Of a stretch of 64,000 nucleotides of DNA, positions 1 through 9,245 are shown one piece after another (the stretch's first letter is position 1; the number at the start of each line of letters is the position of its first letter). The stretch is taken from positions 434,001-498,000 of the forward strand of contig NZ_CP099966.1 of the NCBI RefSeq assembly GCF_025403485.1, written 5' to 3'. The notes under the pieces were generated by a model. The model saw nothing but the letters and a program-made list of their open reading frames with translations. It was not told where the DNA came from and made no database searches. The stretch is from Chryseobacterium paludis. Lineage in GTDB: Bacteria > Bacteroidota > Bacteroidia > Flavobacteriales > Weeksellaceae. A program made the translations under genes and the position numbers.

Positions 1-180
1 GTTGTCGATCTGCTCATACTGTCCGTCTTTTACGAGATAATCCAATGTAACACCAAAAGGATCTGCAATTTTTGTAGCGACATCAATTGACGGCACGTTA
101 TCCCCACGTTCGTACTTGTCAATCATTACACGAGACACTTCGTTTTTATCTGCCAAATCGCTTTGGAGTTTCGCAAAGAG
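1..180 (-). pseudogene. XRE-family HTH regulator remnant, 5' end lost
   Basis: Read on the minus strand, this stretch encodes about 60 residues of a Cro/C1-type helix-turn-helix protein: MIDKYERGDNVPSIDVATKI followed by a GVTLDYLV motif. It aligns with the XRE gene at 40.9-41.2 kb (IIGKYERGEAIPSVDVAKKI, GVSLDYLVGG). The first helix, from about base 180 upward, is not continued by matching sequence and no start codon fits, so the 5' end looks truncated. The 3' end runs off the window, so its true stop is unseen. Function would be DNA binding, but this copy is probably dead. Confidence 0.75.
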
Positions 181-210
181 ATGCCAAGGTGGATCATATT
201 GAAAATAAAA

Positions 211-240
211 AGTCTGCAGAATTTGAAAATAATGCAGACT
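211..240 (-). terminator. terminator-like hairpin (minus strand)
   Basis: AGTCTGCA and TGCAGACT form an 8-bp stem with a 14-base loop, followed on the minus strand by TTTTTATTTT. This is a good intrinsic-terminator shape. No minus-strand gene lies directly upstream of it. Confidence 0.55.
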
Positions 241-361
241 CAAAACTAAGATATGAATTATCATTTATAGGGCATTTTTTAAATAATTCAGTAAATGGCC
301 TGGATTATACCAAGCCCCTAATAACCTGTGTTTATAGAGAAAATGACTTGATCAATATAAA

Positions 362-381
362 ACCGGTATAAGAACACCGGT
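362..381 (-). terminator. terminator-like hairpin (minus strand)
   Basis: ACCGGT is repeated around an 8-base loop (a 6-bp stem) and the minus strand continues TTTTAT. It is the second member of the ladder between 211 and 1063. Confidence 0.4.
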
Positions 382-794
382 GGAGGAATTTTTTTTGATA
401 ACAATTGCACTAAGAAAAGTACTCATATCATCAAAGTTTCCAATTTTTATATCCTTTAGCAAAGTTATATCTTACTTTCTTCAAAAACTTATTCAAATTA
501 TTCAATTGTTTTTTTTATTTATTCCGTTTTTCGGAAGGTCTCTTAGATCTTATTCAATCAACAAAAATAGAATATACATATTGTTGACATGAAAACGTCT
601 GTTGAGGTTTATTGATAACTTTATAATATTTGATTTTAGACATTAAGTTTAGAAATATCAAAATCTTAGTGTACTCACAAAAATGATTAATCTATAAAAT
701 TATGCTTTTAGGAAGAAACTTACTACAGTTGAAAACTTATCAAAATTTTTAGTTCTAATCTTAAATCTCAACAAAAAAAGCTAAAAAATTAAAA

Positions 795-823
795 GCCTGC
801 AATTCAATTGGGAGACTGCAGGC
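795..823 (-). terminator. terminator-like hairpin (minus strand)
   Basis: GCCTGCA / TGCAGGC gives a 7-bp stem with a 15-base loop. On the minus strand it is followed by TTTTAATTTTTT. A TAATTTTG sequence that resembles the flavobacterial -7 box lies just upstream on the same strand near 840, so a very short transcript is conceivable. Confidence 0.5.
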
Positions 824-959
824 CTTCATAAGCATAAACAAAATTATAAGATGATTACTTCTATAAGAATAGCAAATAACTGAACTAAAGACATATTGGA
901 ATTATTAAAAGTATTGTGCATATATTATTTGTTATTGTATTTAATGAACAATTTAAAAA

Positions 960-989
960 ACCTGGTATGATCAAATTTTCACACCAGGT
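960..989 (-). terminator. terminator-like hairpin (minus strand)
   Basis: ACCTGGT / ACCAGGT pair over 7 bp and the minus strand continues directly with TTTTTTAAATTG. There is no upstream gene on this strand. Confidence 0.55.
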
Positions 990-1030
990 ACTGATAATAA
1001 TATGTAGATAGTAATAAGTGATCAATTAAA

Positions 1031-1063
1031 AAGCCGGTAAGAAAACTAACTAATTACCGGCTT
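1031..1063 (-). terminator. terminator-like hairpin (minus strand)
   Basis: AAGCCGGTAA / TTACCGGCTT is a perfect 10-bp stem with a 13-base loop; the minus strand then reads TTTTTAATTG. It is the strongest member of the ladder. Confidence 0.6.
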
Positions 1064-1890
1064 ACCCATAACAAATTATACTATTTATAAAGAATAGTAA
1101 AAACTTCTATGTACGAAGGTAGCTAATGAGTAGAAATTTGGGTATCAAGAATTATTCAACAACTTTCTTATTTTATGCCTGAATTAAATTTTTATTGTTG
1201 AAGAAGGTATGATATAATGATAAGGTGGGTTATAGAGTAGCTAAGTCAACTAACATGAGATTTTCTTAGAAATAAATTTAGATGGATTGTGAAATAGTTA
1301 AATCACCGAATTATATGGAAACTTATCTGATGAATTGAGAGTTGATAATATGTTTATGTTAGGTAAAAAAGAATGTGTGTTAGAATAAAATATGACAAAA
1401 AGGTATTAATTAAAAAGCTTTGCAGATGAATTGCTAAATAGTAATCAGCGGCCAAAAATAGAATAATTTAAGTGTAACATAAATATAATATAGGATGACT
1501 ATTAAGTTTGTACCGCTGATTAGTTTAATTAAGAGTAATTTTAAAAAAAAATAAAAATGCCCATTTCCAAGGCAAAGTTTATTTGCTAATGTTTACAGAT
1601 ACAAATTTACAATCTGTAGTAGTATATATTTAGTCAAATTTATTCTATTACTTATTGACTTTATATTATCTTAGTGTATGTTACTATGGGAGGACTATTA
1701 TTTTTTAGTAAATTTTCCTTATCCATCTGATCTCACTCTTATTCATTTAAATAAACATCCATTTTATTACATAAGATGGTTTGAAGTCATATTCATAGAT
1801 TTCGAAGTAAAACTATAATTTAAAAAAGTTTAATTGGTTCCGAATCCCTATCTTTAAACGGTAATTTTTTTATCATTTGTGTTTTTTCAA

Positions 1891-1919
1891 GTCTCTCAAT
1901 ATGAGAGGCTTTTTGTTTA
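1891..1919 (+). terminator. terminator-like hairpin (plus strand)
   Basis: GTCTCTCA and TGAGAGGC pair over 8 bp (one G-T wobble) around a 3-base loop, and CTTTTTGTTT follows on the plus strand. No plus-strand gene is recognisable upstream. Confidence 0.5.
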
Positions 1920-2030
1920 TACATCTATCAAAATAATTTTATTCTAAGTGTTAGATAAAATTATTTTAGAAAGTAATTTGATTATAGTTTATAATGTGCT
2001 TATGCAAAAGATGCTACAGGAGTACAATTT

Positions 2031-2060
2031 AAAATCCTCTCATTTATGAGAGGATTTTTT
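2031..2060 (-). terminator. terminator of the secreted-protein operon
   Basis: AAAATCCTCTCAT and ATGAGAGGATTTT form a near-perfect 13-bp inverted repeat with a run of T on both strands. It lies about 60 bases past the stop codon of the gene ending at 2122 and would end that operon. It could also act for plus-strand transcripts. Confidence 0.75.
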
Positions 2061-2121
2061 TGGATTATATTCATTGAGGATAAAAAATATGAATTAACCT
2101 AGTATATTGAATTTGTATTTT

Positions 2122-2661
2122 TTAAGGTTTCCAATAGGACCATTTACTTCCGTTGAAAACGGCAAGTCTTTTTGCCCCTGTTTTATTTATATATACCATC
2201 ATTCCGGGGGCAGGATTTGGTATATTATCTGTGTTCTCTACATAAGGTAGAATCATTGCCTTGGATGCTGATTCCAATACAAGAACTCCTTCTGCTGTTG
2301 AAACTGGATTTCCGATCACGACTTTTTCGTCTGTATTTTCTATTGCTTGAGAGGTAGTTGGTTGAGAAGCCAATGCAGATGCAACATTGGCACCTTGACC
2401 ACTTAGATCAGTCCACGATCCATTATAAAATTTAACTCTGGCATCACTTGCAGTTGTTGCATCCAATATTATTGTTCCTTCAACAGGTGATGTAGGAAGC
2501 GAACGTGTATAGGGTAGAACGATACCTTTGTTTTGTCCCTGCGCGAATTCTAGTAAAACAGAAGTCTTATTTTGCGCCGTTCCAGAAGCATTACCAATAA
2601 TAACTTGGGTAAATGCGCATTGGAAAGCCAGTAGTAGTGTTATAGAAAGGATATTTTTCAT
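2122..2661 (-). CDS. small secreted surface protein, unknown function
   Basis: Predicted product of 179 residues with a clear N-terminal signal peptide (MKNILSITLLLAFQCAFTQ, cleavage after TQ). The mature part starts VIIGNASGTAQNKTSVLLEF and has two short repeats of the kind 'KGIVLPYT...VKFYNGSW' and 'KAMILPYV...LAVFNGSKW', a layout common in small exported proteins of Chryseobacterium. No catalytic motif is visible. The gene starts 32 bases after the DUF11-type gene that ends at 2693, so the two are probably co-transcribed. A broken relative lies at 24.1 kb. It is probably exported and surface associated; the role is unknown. Confidence 0.8.
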   Translation of the reverse strand: MKNILSITLLLAFQCAFTQVIIGNASGTAQNKTSVLLEFAQGQNKGIVLPYTRSLPTSPVEGTIILDATTASDARVKFYNGSWTDLSGQGANVASALASQPTTSQAIENTDEKVVIGNPVSTAEGVLVLESASKAMILPYVENTDNIPNPAPGMMVYINKTGAKRLAVFNGSKWSYWKP

Positions 2662-2692
2662 ACTTATTTATATTTTTATAAATTTTAATTTA

Positions 2693-4168
2693 TTAATTAC
2701 AAGCGGGTTTTGAAAAACACTGCCAAGCTGAATCTGAATAAATTTTAAGACATTTATCTGTTGTGTCGTATACTAGCATGCCTTCAACAGGAACTGTAAT
2801 ATTAGATAAATCTGATTTTGCCATTCTTGTAATAACAAATCCTTTAGAATTGGACTCCATTACTAAATGAGCTGATTTTCTAACCATGGGCCAATTTTCG
2901 CCTGCTCTTTTTAGTAAGGTAATTCCAAATTTTGAATCTATTCCGGGATTGTCTGTATTCGCATCATTATAGCAGACACATCTATTGTTGATTGTTGGAG
3001 TAACCGAACCATTGTTATTTGTTGTATTGGGGTCACGAAGATTTCCTATTATAGAGGCTGTATTTGTATAATTACCATCACAATTCACAAGAGCTGTAAT
3101 TGTAAGTAGTGCCGATACACCATCATTAAGTGTTCCAATATTCCAAATGCCTGATGAACTGTTGTATGTTCCTGTATTGGTTGAAGCACTGATAAATGTA
3201 TAGCCGTTGGGAAGTAAATCAGTAACAGATACATTGCTATTATTAGATGCTCCCTTATTTTGTGCAGTTAATGTGAAATTAACATTGGTTCCTGTATTAG
3301 GACTTTGAGTATCAACCATTTTTGTTATCGAAAGATCACTTTCCAAAGCTGAGATTCCCAGTGTAAGCTGATCCCCAACACCATTTTGCCACCTTGAAGC
3401 ACCTCCGGTACCCTTAAAAGTTAGTTTTAATTTCAGTGTACCTATTCCTGTCCCTGACACCAAGACTGAACCTGAAGCAGAAGCAGTACCCGTGGAATTG
3501 GGATTTGATGCAGAATTATTTATAGTTGTTGAAGTCACGCTGAAGCTATTTGAGTTTCCTGATAGCCTGGAAAATGATACTGGGACATTGGAAGAAAGAT
3601 ACTCAAACCCCGCTGTTATTCCCATCGTTTCCTGAAATCCACCCATTCCGCCAATATGAAGTATAGGATTGTCAACTGGTCTATTGAACGTGATTGTCAG
3701 GTCTGCCATGTAATAGGTGGCATTCGTAGGTCTGGTACCTAAAATAGCACCATTAAGAAATAAGTTGACTCCTCTGTTAACAGATGTATTTATTCCCTCG
3801 CCTGCCTGTGCACCGGAAGACGAAAAACTATTATTGGGTGGACTACCTGCAGAATTCAACAAAGGAAAAATAGGTGCAGAACCACCATTTGTCGTACTTC
3901 CTATGCTGGCTGCGTTACTATACTGTTGGTTTGATATTGTAAAGGTTGCACTTAATCCTGGGGAATATAATACAAAATTTGATCCTGAGGGATTGTTGGT
4001 GTTTTTTACAAAATTGAGTGTTGTAGTGGTCACTGGTCCATTGCCTGTTGGATTTCCATCACTATTAACCGATGCATATTCTAAATTCGGCGAATTCTGT
4101 GCAGTAATGGAGGTTAGAGAAAATATGAACAATAATGCACCATATTTTTTTGTTTTGTTATTCTTCAT
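2693..4168 (-). CDS. secreted protein with DUF11-type repeat domain
   Basis: Predicted 491 residues beginning with a signal peptide (hydrophobic GALLFIFSLTSITAQ). The first half is Ser/Thr/Asn/Gly-rich and beta-sandwich-like. Residues about 280-395 match the DUF11 / CARDB-like pattern (SDLSITKMVD..., VSVTDLLPNGYTFISAST, ALVNCDGNYTNTASI), a bacterial Ig-like adhesin module. The C-terminus (FVITRMAKSDLSNI, EGMLVYDTTDKCLKIYSDSAWQCF) resembles the repeat of the downstream small secreted protein, so both may belong to one surface structure. A TAGTTTTG box lies about 45 bases upstream. The exact ligand or partner cannot be told. Confidence 0.8.
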   Translation of the reverse strand: MKNNKTKKYGALLFIFSLTSITAQNSPNLEYASVNSDGNPTGNGPVTTTTLNFVKNTNNPSGSNFVLYSPGLSATFTISNQQYSNAASIGSTTNGGSAPIFPLLNSAGSPPNNSFSSSGAQAGEGINTSVNRGVNLFLNGAILGTRPTNATYYMADLTITFNRPVDNPILHIGGMGGFQETMGITAGFEYLSSNVPVSFSRLSGNSNSFSVTSTTINNSASNPNSTGTASASGSVLVSGTGIGTLKLKLTFKGTGGASRWQNGVGDQLTLGISALESDLSITKMVDTQSPNTGTNVNFTLTAQNKGASNNSNVSVTDLLPNGYTFISASTNTGTYNSSSGIWNIGTLNDGVSALLTITALVNCDGNYTNTASIIGNLRDPNTTNNNGSVTPTINNRCVCYNDANTDNPGIDSKFGITLLKRAGENWPMVRKSAHLVMESNSKGFVITRMAKSDLSNITVPVEGMLVYDTTDKCLKIYSDSAWQCFSKPACN

Positions 4169-4210
4169 TTATTATGCTCTTTTTGGTTTTCTTTATTTCT
4201 AAGGACATCG

Positions 4211-4218
4211 CAAAACTA
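4211..4218 (-). promoter_or_regulatory. possible -7 box of the secreted-protein operon
   Basis: On the minus strand the sequence TAGTTTTG fits the Bacteroidota -7 consensus TAnnTTTG, about 45 bases before the start of the DUF11-type gene. No good -33 TTTG was found at the usual spacing, so the call is weak. Confidence 0.35.
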
Positions 4219-4491
4219 GAATTTTTCACTCTTTTAGATGGGTTCAATTCTATGCAATAACTTGTTTGTTTTATTACAATTTGCGTATGAGTAATTGAAA
4301 ATGAAATAACTCAGCATATGTAAAATATAAATAGTTTCAAAAATGTTCTGTATTTGACATCATGAATACTCTCTCTACATGAATCAATGAATGATATGTA
4401 TTTGATTTGCAGCATGATAATGCTTGGGTAAATGGGTCGTGCTTATGATAACTTATGAGATTCCTACAAAAGAAATAAGAGGATTAAAAAA

Positions 4492-4547
4492 GTAAACCGG
4501 CACAAAAAAATATATTGTTATTATTGAAATTAAATTGGCCGGTTTAC
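4492..4547 (-). terminator. long-loop terminator-like hairpin
   Basis: GTAAACCGGC / GCCGGTTTAC form a perfect 10-bp stem around a 36-base AT-rich loop, and the minus strand continues TTTTTTAATCC. It lies about 150 bases beyond the stop of the AraC gene at 4695. Confidence 0.55.
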
Positions 4548-4581
4548 AGCCTATAAGATGTTTTCAAAAAAGAATTTTAGG

Positions 4582-4597
4582 AGCTACCTTGGTAGCT
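4582..4597 (-). terminator. short hairpin, possible terminator of the AraC gene
   Basis: AGCTACC-TT-GGTAGCT is a near-perfect palindrome about 100 bases past the AraC stop codon. The minus strand then reads CCTAAAATTCTTTTTT. The same stem sequence recurs at 24722-24766. Confidence 0.4.
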
Positions 4598-4694
4598 GTC
4601 ATTTAATTCGTAATGTAAAAATACAATTTAAACCCTTTGATAGTTATATGTATATTATTCAAGTATTTATTTGTTTTATCTCATTATATAGATA

Positions 4695-5582
4695 TTAGTT
4701 TTGTTTTGGTCTTCTATGCAAATCTCTAAAGTTTTTAGGTGAGATGCCTGTTATTTTTTTAAAAAATTTACTAAAGTATGCATGGCTTTTAAAACCAAAA
4801 TCATCAGCGATATCCCTTATATTATCATTAGATTCTATAAGATGAAGTTTGATTATTTCAGTTATTTTAGTATGGATAATTTCCATTGCTGTTTTATTAA
4901 AATGTTTACGACAAAGTACATTTAGGTAATTAGCTGTAGTTCCTAATTCTTTTGCATATGATCCAACCATTTTATTTCCGTGGTATTTCTTCTTGATCAG
5001 TTGTAAAAACTCAAACAATAATGGATGTTGATAATAGGTATTCAAATCATCGAAATTGGTCTTGATCTCCTGACTGATATAATCGATAATTATTTTTGTC
5101 TTTAAGTTAACGATATGCTTCATAACACAGGACGGATCATCCAATTCATTTTTTATATCCAAAAATTCATGACATAATAGCTCTCCTATATAATGGGGGA
5201 TATTGATGACAGGAAATTTTTTATAGATTCCTTTTGGTAATGGAACCTGTCCGTTCATAAATTCTTCAAAAGCTTTTTTTGAAATAGATAACTGATGTAA
5301 TTTAGTCGATCCTGAAATGTTCCAGGAATGGACAGAGTCAGAGAATATAATGTGAATTTGAAATGCCTGAATATTATATTGTTTTTCATCTATCCGGTGT
5401 ATTCCAAATCCGCTTTCAAAAAAAATGATGGAAACAAAGTCGGATTTAAGGTGCTGATTACTCGGATATAGTCTTTCTGGAGAAATTGAAGAATAGATTA
5501 TATCATTCGTGACTTTATGTTTCGATTGTATATCATGCAGAGATTCCAAAAGAACATTATTTATATTTTTAACCATATTCAA
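4695..5582 (-). CDS. AraC-family transcriptional regulator
   Basis: 295 residues. The N-terminal half has a cupin-like sensing layout (FESGFGIHRIDEKQYNI, then HIIFSDSVHSW), and the last 100 residues form the double helix-turn-helix of the AraC/XylS family: VGSYAKELGTTANYLNVLCR for the first helix pair, and NIRDIADDFGFKSHAYFSKF followed by the family signature FFKKITGISPKNFR. It would bind DNA and switch nearby genes on in response to a small molecule; the ligand is unknown. It is one of five such genes in 22 kb and resembles those at 5871 and 25192 most. A second in-frame ATG two codons in is an equally possible start. Confidence 0.88.
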   Translation of the reverse strand: MNMVKNINNVLLESLHDIQSKHKVTNDIIYSSISPERLYPSNQHLKSDFVSIIFFESGFGIHRIDEKQYNIQAFQIHIIFSDSVHSWNISGSTKLHQLSISKKAFEEFMNGQVPLPKGIYKKFPVINIPHYIGELLCHEFLDIKNELDDPSCVMKHIVNLKTKIIIDYISQEIKTNFDDLNTYYQHPLLFEFLQLIKKKYHGNKMVGSYAKELGTTANYLNVLCRKHFNKTAMEIIHTKITEIIKLHLIESNDNIRDIADDFGFKSHAYFSKFFKKITGISPKNFRDLHRRPKQN

Positions 5583-5870
5583 TCATGAAATAATTTGATT
5601 ATTTTTTATATACAATATTTATTAATATTAATACATAGCAAGGTATCACGTTAGTAATCGACAATAAAGTTACTTCTTCATGTAGTTTTAGACTTTATCT
5701 AAATATTTAATAAGTTGCGTGAATTATAATTATTAGTGAAAATTGATAGGGAAAACACAGTATGTGATAGTATGGGAATGTAACTCCTAAACTTTCTTTT
5801 CTAATAATGTCATTTGAGCACAGGTAAATGAACTTATTGAAAATTTTCTGATTGATATGAACATCTATGT

Positions 5871-6734
5871 TTAGAACAATTTAATATTCTGGTTCTGGAT
5901 GACAAAATCTCTCGGAGATAATCCCGTATGCTTTTTAAAGAAACTTGAAAATGAAGACATACTTTGGAAGTTATAGTCATACACCAGTTCTTTTATTGAC
6001 TTATCTGATGTCATCAAGGTTCTTTTTACTTCAAGAAGGATTTCATTAATTATGATAGATGTTGCGGTTTTACCAAATTGTCTTTTGCATAGAATATTCA
6101 GGTAATTAGGGGATATGAAAAGCTTATCTGCATAGAATTTTATGCTTCTTTCCTGTTTGTAGTGAGTAAGCATCAAAGTAATGAAATTTGCCATAAGAGA
6201 AGAAGCAGTATTATTGTTTTTTTTCATGTATAACCGGCAAGCTTCCTTACTAATCATTAAAGTAATTATCCTTATTCTACCGTAGATAACTTCCCAGAAA
6301 TCAATATTGCTTTTCATTGTTTTTTCAACGTTTATTAATTCATATAGAATTCTGTGGAAATTATCCTCACTTAAGTTAAATACTGGGTTTTCCCGATAAA
6401 ATGAAAAAGGAAACATCATGTAATTACTAAACTTTTCAATAATGTTTTCATTGATCTCAATATGAAAAATTTCATGCTCTCCAACAAGATTTAATTGGTG
6501 TGTAACATTTGGAAATATGAAATGGATTTGGTAATCATTAACAGGAAATTTTTTACTATCAATTAAATGGATACCTTCTCCTTTTTCGATAAGTATCAAT
6601 TGAAAGAATGCCCGAGATATTTTTTTATCCATACAAATATCTCCAACGGAAAATAGCGAATCTTTTATTTCAGTATTTAGCCCTAGAAGAGTTGATAGTT
6701 TTTGGCTTTTTTTTGTTTTCTTTTTAGTATCCAT
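5871..6734 (-). CDS. AraC-family transcriptional regulator
   Basis: 287 residues. The N-terminal region contains the cupin-like segment LIEKGEGIHLIDSKKFPVND and HFIFPNVTHQ. The C-terminal DNA-binding domain has SIKFYADKLFISPNYLNILC and SIKELVYDYNFQSMSSFSSF with the family signature FFKKHTGLSPRDF. It is in tandem with the AraC gene at 4695 (about 290 bases apart, same strand), so one is probably a diverged duplicate of the other. The N-terminus is unusually Lys-rich (KKKTKKSQK). The target is unknown; no adjacent operon shares its strand apart from the other regulator. Confidence 0.87.
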   Translation of the reverse strand: MDTKKKTKKSQKLSTLLGLNTEIKDSLFSVGDICMDKKISRAFFQLILIEKGEGIHLIDSKKFPVNDYQIHFIFPNVTHQLNLVGEHEIFHIEINENIIEKFSNYMMFPFSFYRENPVFNLSEDNFHRILYELINVEKTMKSNIDFWEVIYGRIRIITLMISKEACRLYMKKNNNTASSLMANFITLMLTHYKQERSIKFYADKLFISPNYLNILCKRQFGKTATSIIINEILLEVKRTLMTSDKSIKELVYDYNFQSMSSFSSFFKKHTGLSPRDFVIQNQNIKLF

Positions 6735-7338
6735 TTGTATGTTATATAATTTGGGATAAAAAACAAGACTTTACAGGGGAAATATGTAAAGCCTTGTATT
6801 CATCATTTAATATTATATAGAATCGTGTTTAAAATTATAGCATGGCAATATGAATCATTGATAATATCATAAGCAAAAACTGTCAAGTAGTGCTCTGATT
6901 AATTACTTAACAAATTTAAATCGCATAATGATTTGCAGTGTACTTAATATTATTTAAAAGGTTTATTAAATTATTCCAATACTCAAAAGCTCATATCTTT
7001 GGACTGACTGATAAAAGATCTTTACATTTTGCATGTGGAAAAAGGAAGGTTTTTAAAATGCCGTGAAGTTTTGTCACACTAATGTTTAGAATGAATTTTT
7101 AAGTTACTGGCTGAAACTTTATAAATAGGTAACTGATTATGAAATTTCATTTTTTGCACAACTAATTGAATAGTTTGTACTAACAAAGAATAGTTACATT
7201 TAATAGATTTGCTTTAATTATTTAGCTATATAAATTGGTGTTGTTAATTTATATTTTTAAATAATTTTTTTCATCATAAAGTTTTTTAAGGCCTATTCTG
7301 TAAAGAAAAGGCCTTTTTATTTTAGAGCTATATTATTG
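6735..7338. other. AT-rich intergenic stretch, no gene seen
   Basis: About 600 bases without a credible open frame on either strand. The only clear structure is the plus-strand hairpin at 7288-7320. It separates the AraC pair from the VOC/DyP pair and may contain their promoters, but no TAnnTTTG with a well-placed -33 box was identified. Confidence 0.5.
7288..7320 (+). terminator. terminator-like hairpin (plus strand)
   Basis: AAGGCCT / AGGCCTT (7 bp, 15-base loop) followed by TTTTTATTTT on the plus strand. The adjacent gene (ending at 7339) is on the minus strand, so the T-tract is on the wrong side to be its ordinary terminator. Confidence 0.45.
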
Positions 7339-7818
7339 TTAATTGGCGGAAAATAAATCAAAAGAAGCATGTCTTTTTTTTAGGTTCTTATCATAAATAA
7401 TCATCCAATTAATTCCAAATGGGTCGATGACCATACCCAGATAATCATTCCATAAAGTATAAGAGGGAGGAATAAGTATTTGACCTTTTTCAGCTAGTTT
7501 ATCAAATAATCCTTTAGTACCTGATATAGTTGAGTCAGAAACGGAAACGGAAAAATTATTGCCTTTAATCATGGGATTTACCCATTTGTCCTGGATATCA
7601 CAACCAATGAGTACGGAACTACCAATGAATAGTGAAATGAATACGATCTTATCGCACTCATTGCAGGAATCGAAATTTGAGATATTATTTTTAATATCCC
7701 TGAAACGTATTATTTGACCAAAATCTCCTCCAAAAATAGATTTGTAATAATTGAATGCTTGTTCACAATTGCCATCAAAACTCAGATAAATACCTGCTGT
7801 TCTCATTTTATTTTGCAT
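7339..7818 (-). CDS. VOC-family (PhnB/YjdN-like) protein
   Basis: 159 residues with the layout of the PhnB/YjdN branch of the vicinal-oxygen-chelate (glyoxalase-like) superfamily: GIYLSFDGNCEQAFNYYKSI near the N-terminus, a central GSSVLIGCD strand, and LWNDYLGMVIDPFGINWMI at the C-terminal repeat. Members are small cytosolic proteins, often annotated as 3-demethylubiquinone methyltransferase-like without shown activity. Two cysteines in a CNEC motif sit in the variable loop. It follows the DyP peroxidase gene by about 45 bases on the same strand, suggesting co-transcription. Confidence 0.82.
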   Translation of the reverse strand: MQNKMRTAGIYLSFDGNCEQAFNYYKSIFGGDFGQIIRFRDIKNNISNFDSCNECDKIVFISLFIGSSVLIGCDIQDKWVNPMIKGNNFSVSVSDSTISGTKGLFDKLAEKGQILIPPSYTLWNDYLGMVIDPFGINWMIIYDKNLKKRHASFDLFSAN

Positions 7819-7863
7819 TTGGTTTTAATACTTTCTTTATTAGGTGCATCAATAAGAATTATG

Positions 7864-8790
7864 CTAATTTGAAAAACGATCTAGCATTTCCAGTGAAGGA
7901 ACAAAAAAAAGGGTGCCGGTTTTTGCAGTACTAAAGTCAAGTATTCTATCATAATTCCCTGGTGGATTTCCTACGAACATATTTTCAAGCATTTTTTCAA
8001 TTGTTGAAAATGTACTGGCATATGCCAAAAAATAAGTACCCATCTCATTTGTTGTTGTATTTCCAAATGGCATATTATCCCGTACGATTTTAAAGTCATC
8101 ACCAATATTGGCAAGAGCAATGTGCGAGTTAGATGGCTTAGAAGTATCATCCATTTCAATGTCATTCTCTTTTGAGCGTCCAATCACATTTTCCTGTTCT
8201 TTAACAGAAAGATTTTTCCATGCATTCATATTATGGATATATTTTTGAACAAAAAGATAGCTGCCACCTTTGTACACTGGATCAGTATCATCAATCACGG
8301 AGAAATAGCTACGGTCTTCTCCGTGAGGATTTTCTGTGCCATCAACAAAGCCAAGTATGGACCTTCCATCCCAGTACCGAAAACCATGTACTTCAACAAT
8401 GCAATCGGCATAAGCTCTTAAAAAGTCTGAAATAATGGTCGATATGTCATAGGCATAGCTTTTTTTATCGGAACGGATATGAAAATGGAGATCTCCAGGA
8501 GTAGCTGGTGCGGTATGCTTGCTCCCTTTAATCTCATTAAAGGGTTTAAGTTCTTTTGGGAGTGGTTGGCATAAACTCAATTTAACCCATGCATCATAGC
8601 TTATACCTAAAGTACAGCTTGATCTTGAATCAGGAAAGCGATCAAGGGCAGAATTATTTATATTTGTTATTAATGCACATATTCTTTTAAAAATATTTAC
8701 TACATCAACATTAGGTTTAAAATTCCATACTAAGAAATAGGTATTATCATTAGGATAGTCTGTAACATTCTGCGCTTGATATTTCATCAT
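7864..8790 (-). CDS. DyP-type haem peroxidase
   Basis: 308 residues, the usual length of the short cytosolic bacterial class of dye-decolourising peroxidases. The family motif GFVDG is present at residues 147-151 with catalytic Asp150. The proximal haem ligand is His223 (NSHIALANIG) and the distal Arg is Arg237 (IVRDNMPFG); EMGTYFLAYAS matches the C-terminal haem-pocket strand. It would oxidise substrates with hydrogen peroxide. There is no signal peptide, so it is cytosolic or loaded into an encapsulin; no encapsulin gene is seen nearby. The start is one of two adjacent ATG codons. A decayed fragment of a second copy lies at 11.9 kb. Confidence 0.93.
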   Translation of the reverse strand: MMKYQAQNVTDYPNDNTYFLVWNFKPNVDVVNIFKRICALITNINNSALDRFPDSRSSCTLGISYDAWVKLSLCQPLPKELKPFNEIKGSKHTAPATPGDLHFHIRSDKKSYAYDISTIISDFLRAYADCIVEVHGFRYWDGRSILGFVDGTENPHGEDRSYFSVIDDTDPVYKGGSYLFVQKYIHNMNAWKNLSVKEQENVIGRSKENDIEMDDTSKPSNSHIALANIGDDFKIVRDNMPFGNTTTNEMGTYFLAYASTFSTIEKMLENMFVGNPPGNYDRILDFSTAKTGTLFFVPSLEMLDRFSN

Positions 8791-9245
8791 TTGTTTATTA
8801 TGTGTAAGTTAAAATTAAAAAAATCTTTTTGTTCAGTCCAGCAATAAGTATAGCTATAATGTAATTATTACTAAAGTAAAGCGAGTACAGCAGCTTAGTT
8901 TAAAGCTTGTCAAATAGGCTATTCCTCAAATTTACTAAATGATGACTATGTAATTTATTTAAATCCTGAAAAAATTATAAAATGGGTAAGTTAATTCACG
9001 ATATGTAATATATTTTCTATTGTACTCATTTTATTATATTCCTATTATTGTGTTTTTAAAATACTTTAGATTAATCTTAATTCAAATAAAATGGATACGT
9101 AATAATTTCATATAGTATTTAAATTTATTATTTATATAGTGTTCTGGAGGTAATTTAACAAAAATATCATTTCAACTATACTGGTTAAAATCAGAGGGTT
9201 ATATCTAAATAAATGATAATTGAATATAATAAAATGAATGAATAA
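8791..9245. other. intergenic stretch between divergent genes
   Basis: About 455 AT-rich bases between the minus-strand DyP gene and the plus-strand AraC gene. They must hold both promoters. No gene or clear hairpin is seen. Confidence 0.5.

Larger units (their letters stand above)
382..1890. other. AT-rich stretch with no convincing gene
   Basis: No credible coding region was found. Short open frames here start at non-ATG codons and have low-complexity composition. The visible structure is a set of minus-strand hairpins (listed separately). There is also a loose similarity between the bases just right of the hairpins at 795 and 1031: CATAA, CAAATTATA-like and GAATAG blocks recur in the same order. 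It could hold short untranslated RNAs or the debris of lost genes. Confidence 0.5.
4219..4694. other. intergenic stretch with two hairpins, no gene
   Basis: No coding region is seen between the DUF11-type gene and the AraC gene. It carries the two minus-strand hairpins listed separately, which may end the AraC transcript. Confidence 0.5.

Noticed and set aside
181..592. Open frames of 94 and 70 codons on the plus strand
   Set aside because: The first is antisense to the XRE remnant for its first third and the second begins at a GTG; both then run through AT-rich DNA and hairpins without recognisable protein character.
1830..1860. GGTTCCGAATCCC resembles a tRNA T-arm, possible att site
   Set aside because: It carries one extra base in the loop motif, has no matching acceptor or anticodon arms on either side, and no integrase is nearby.
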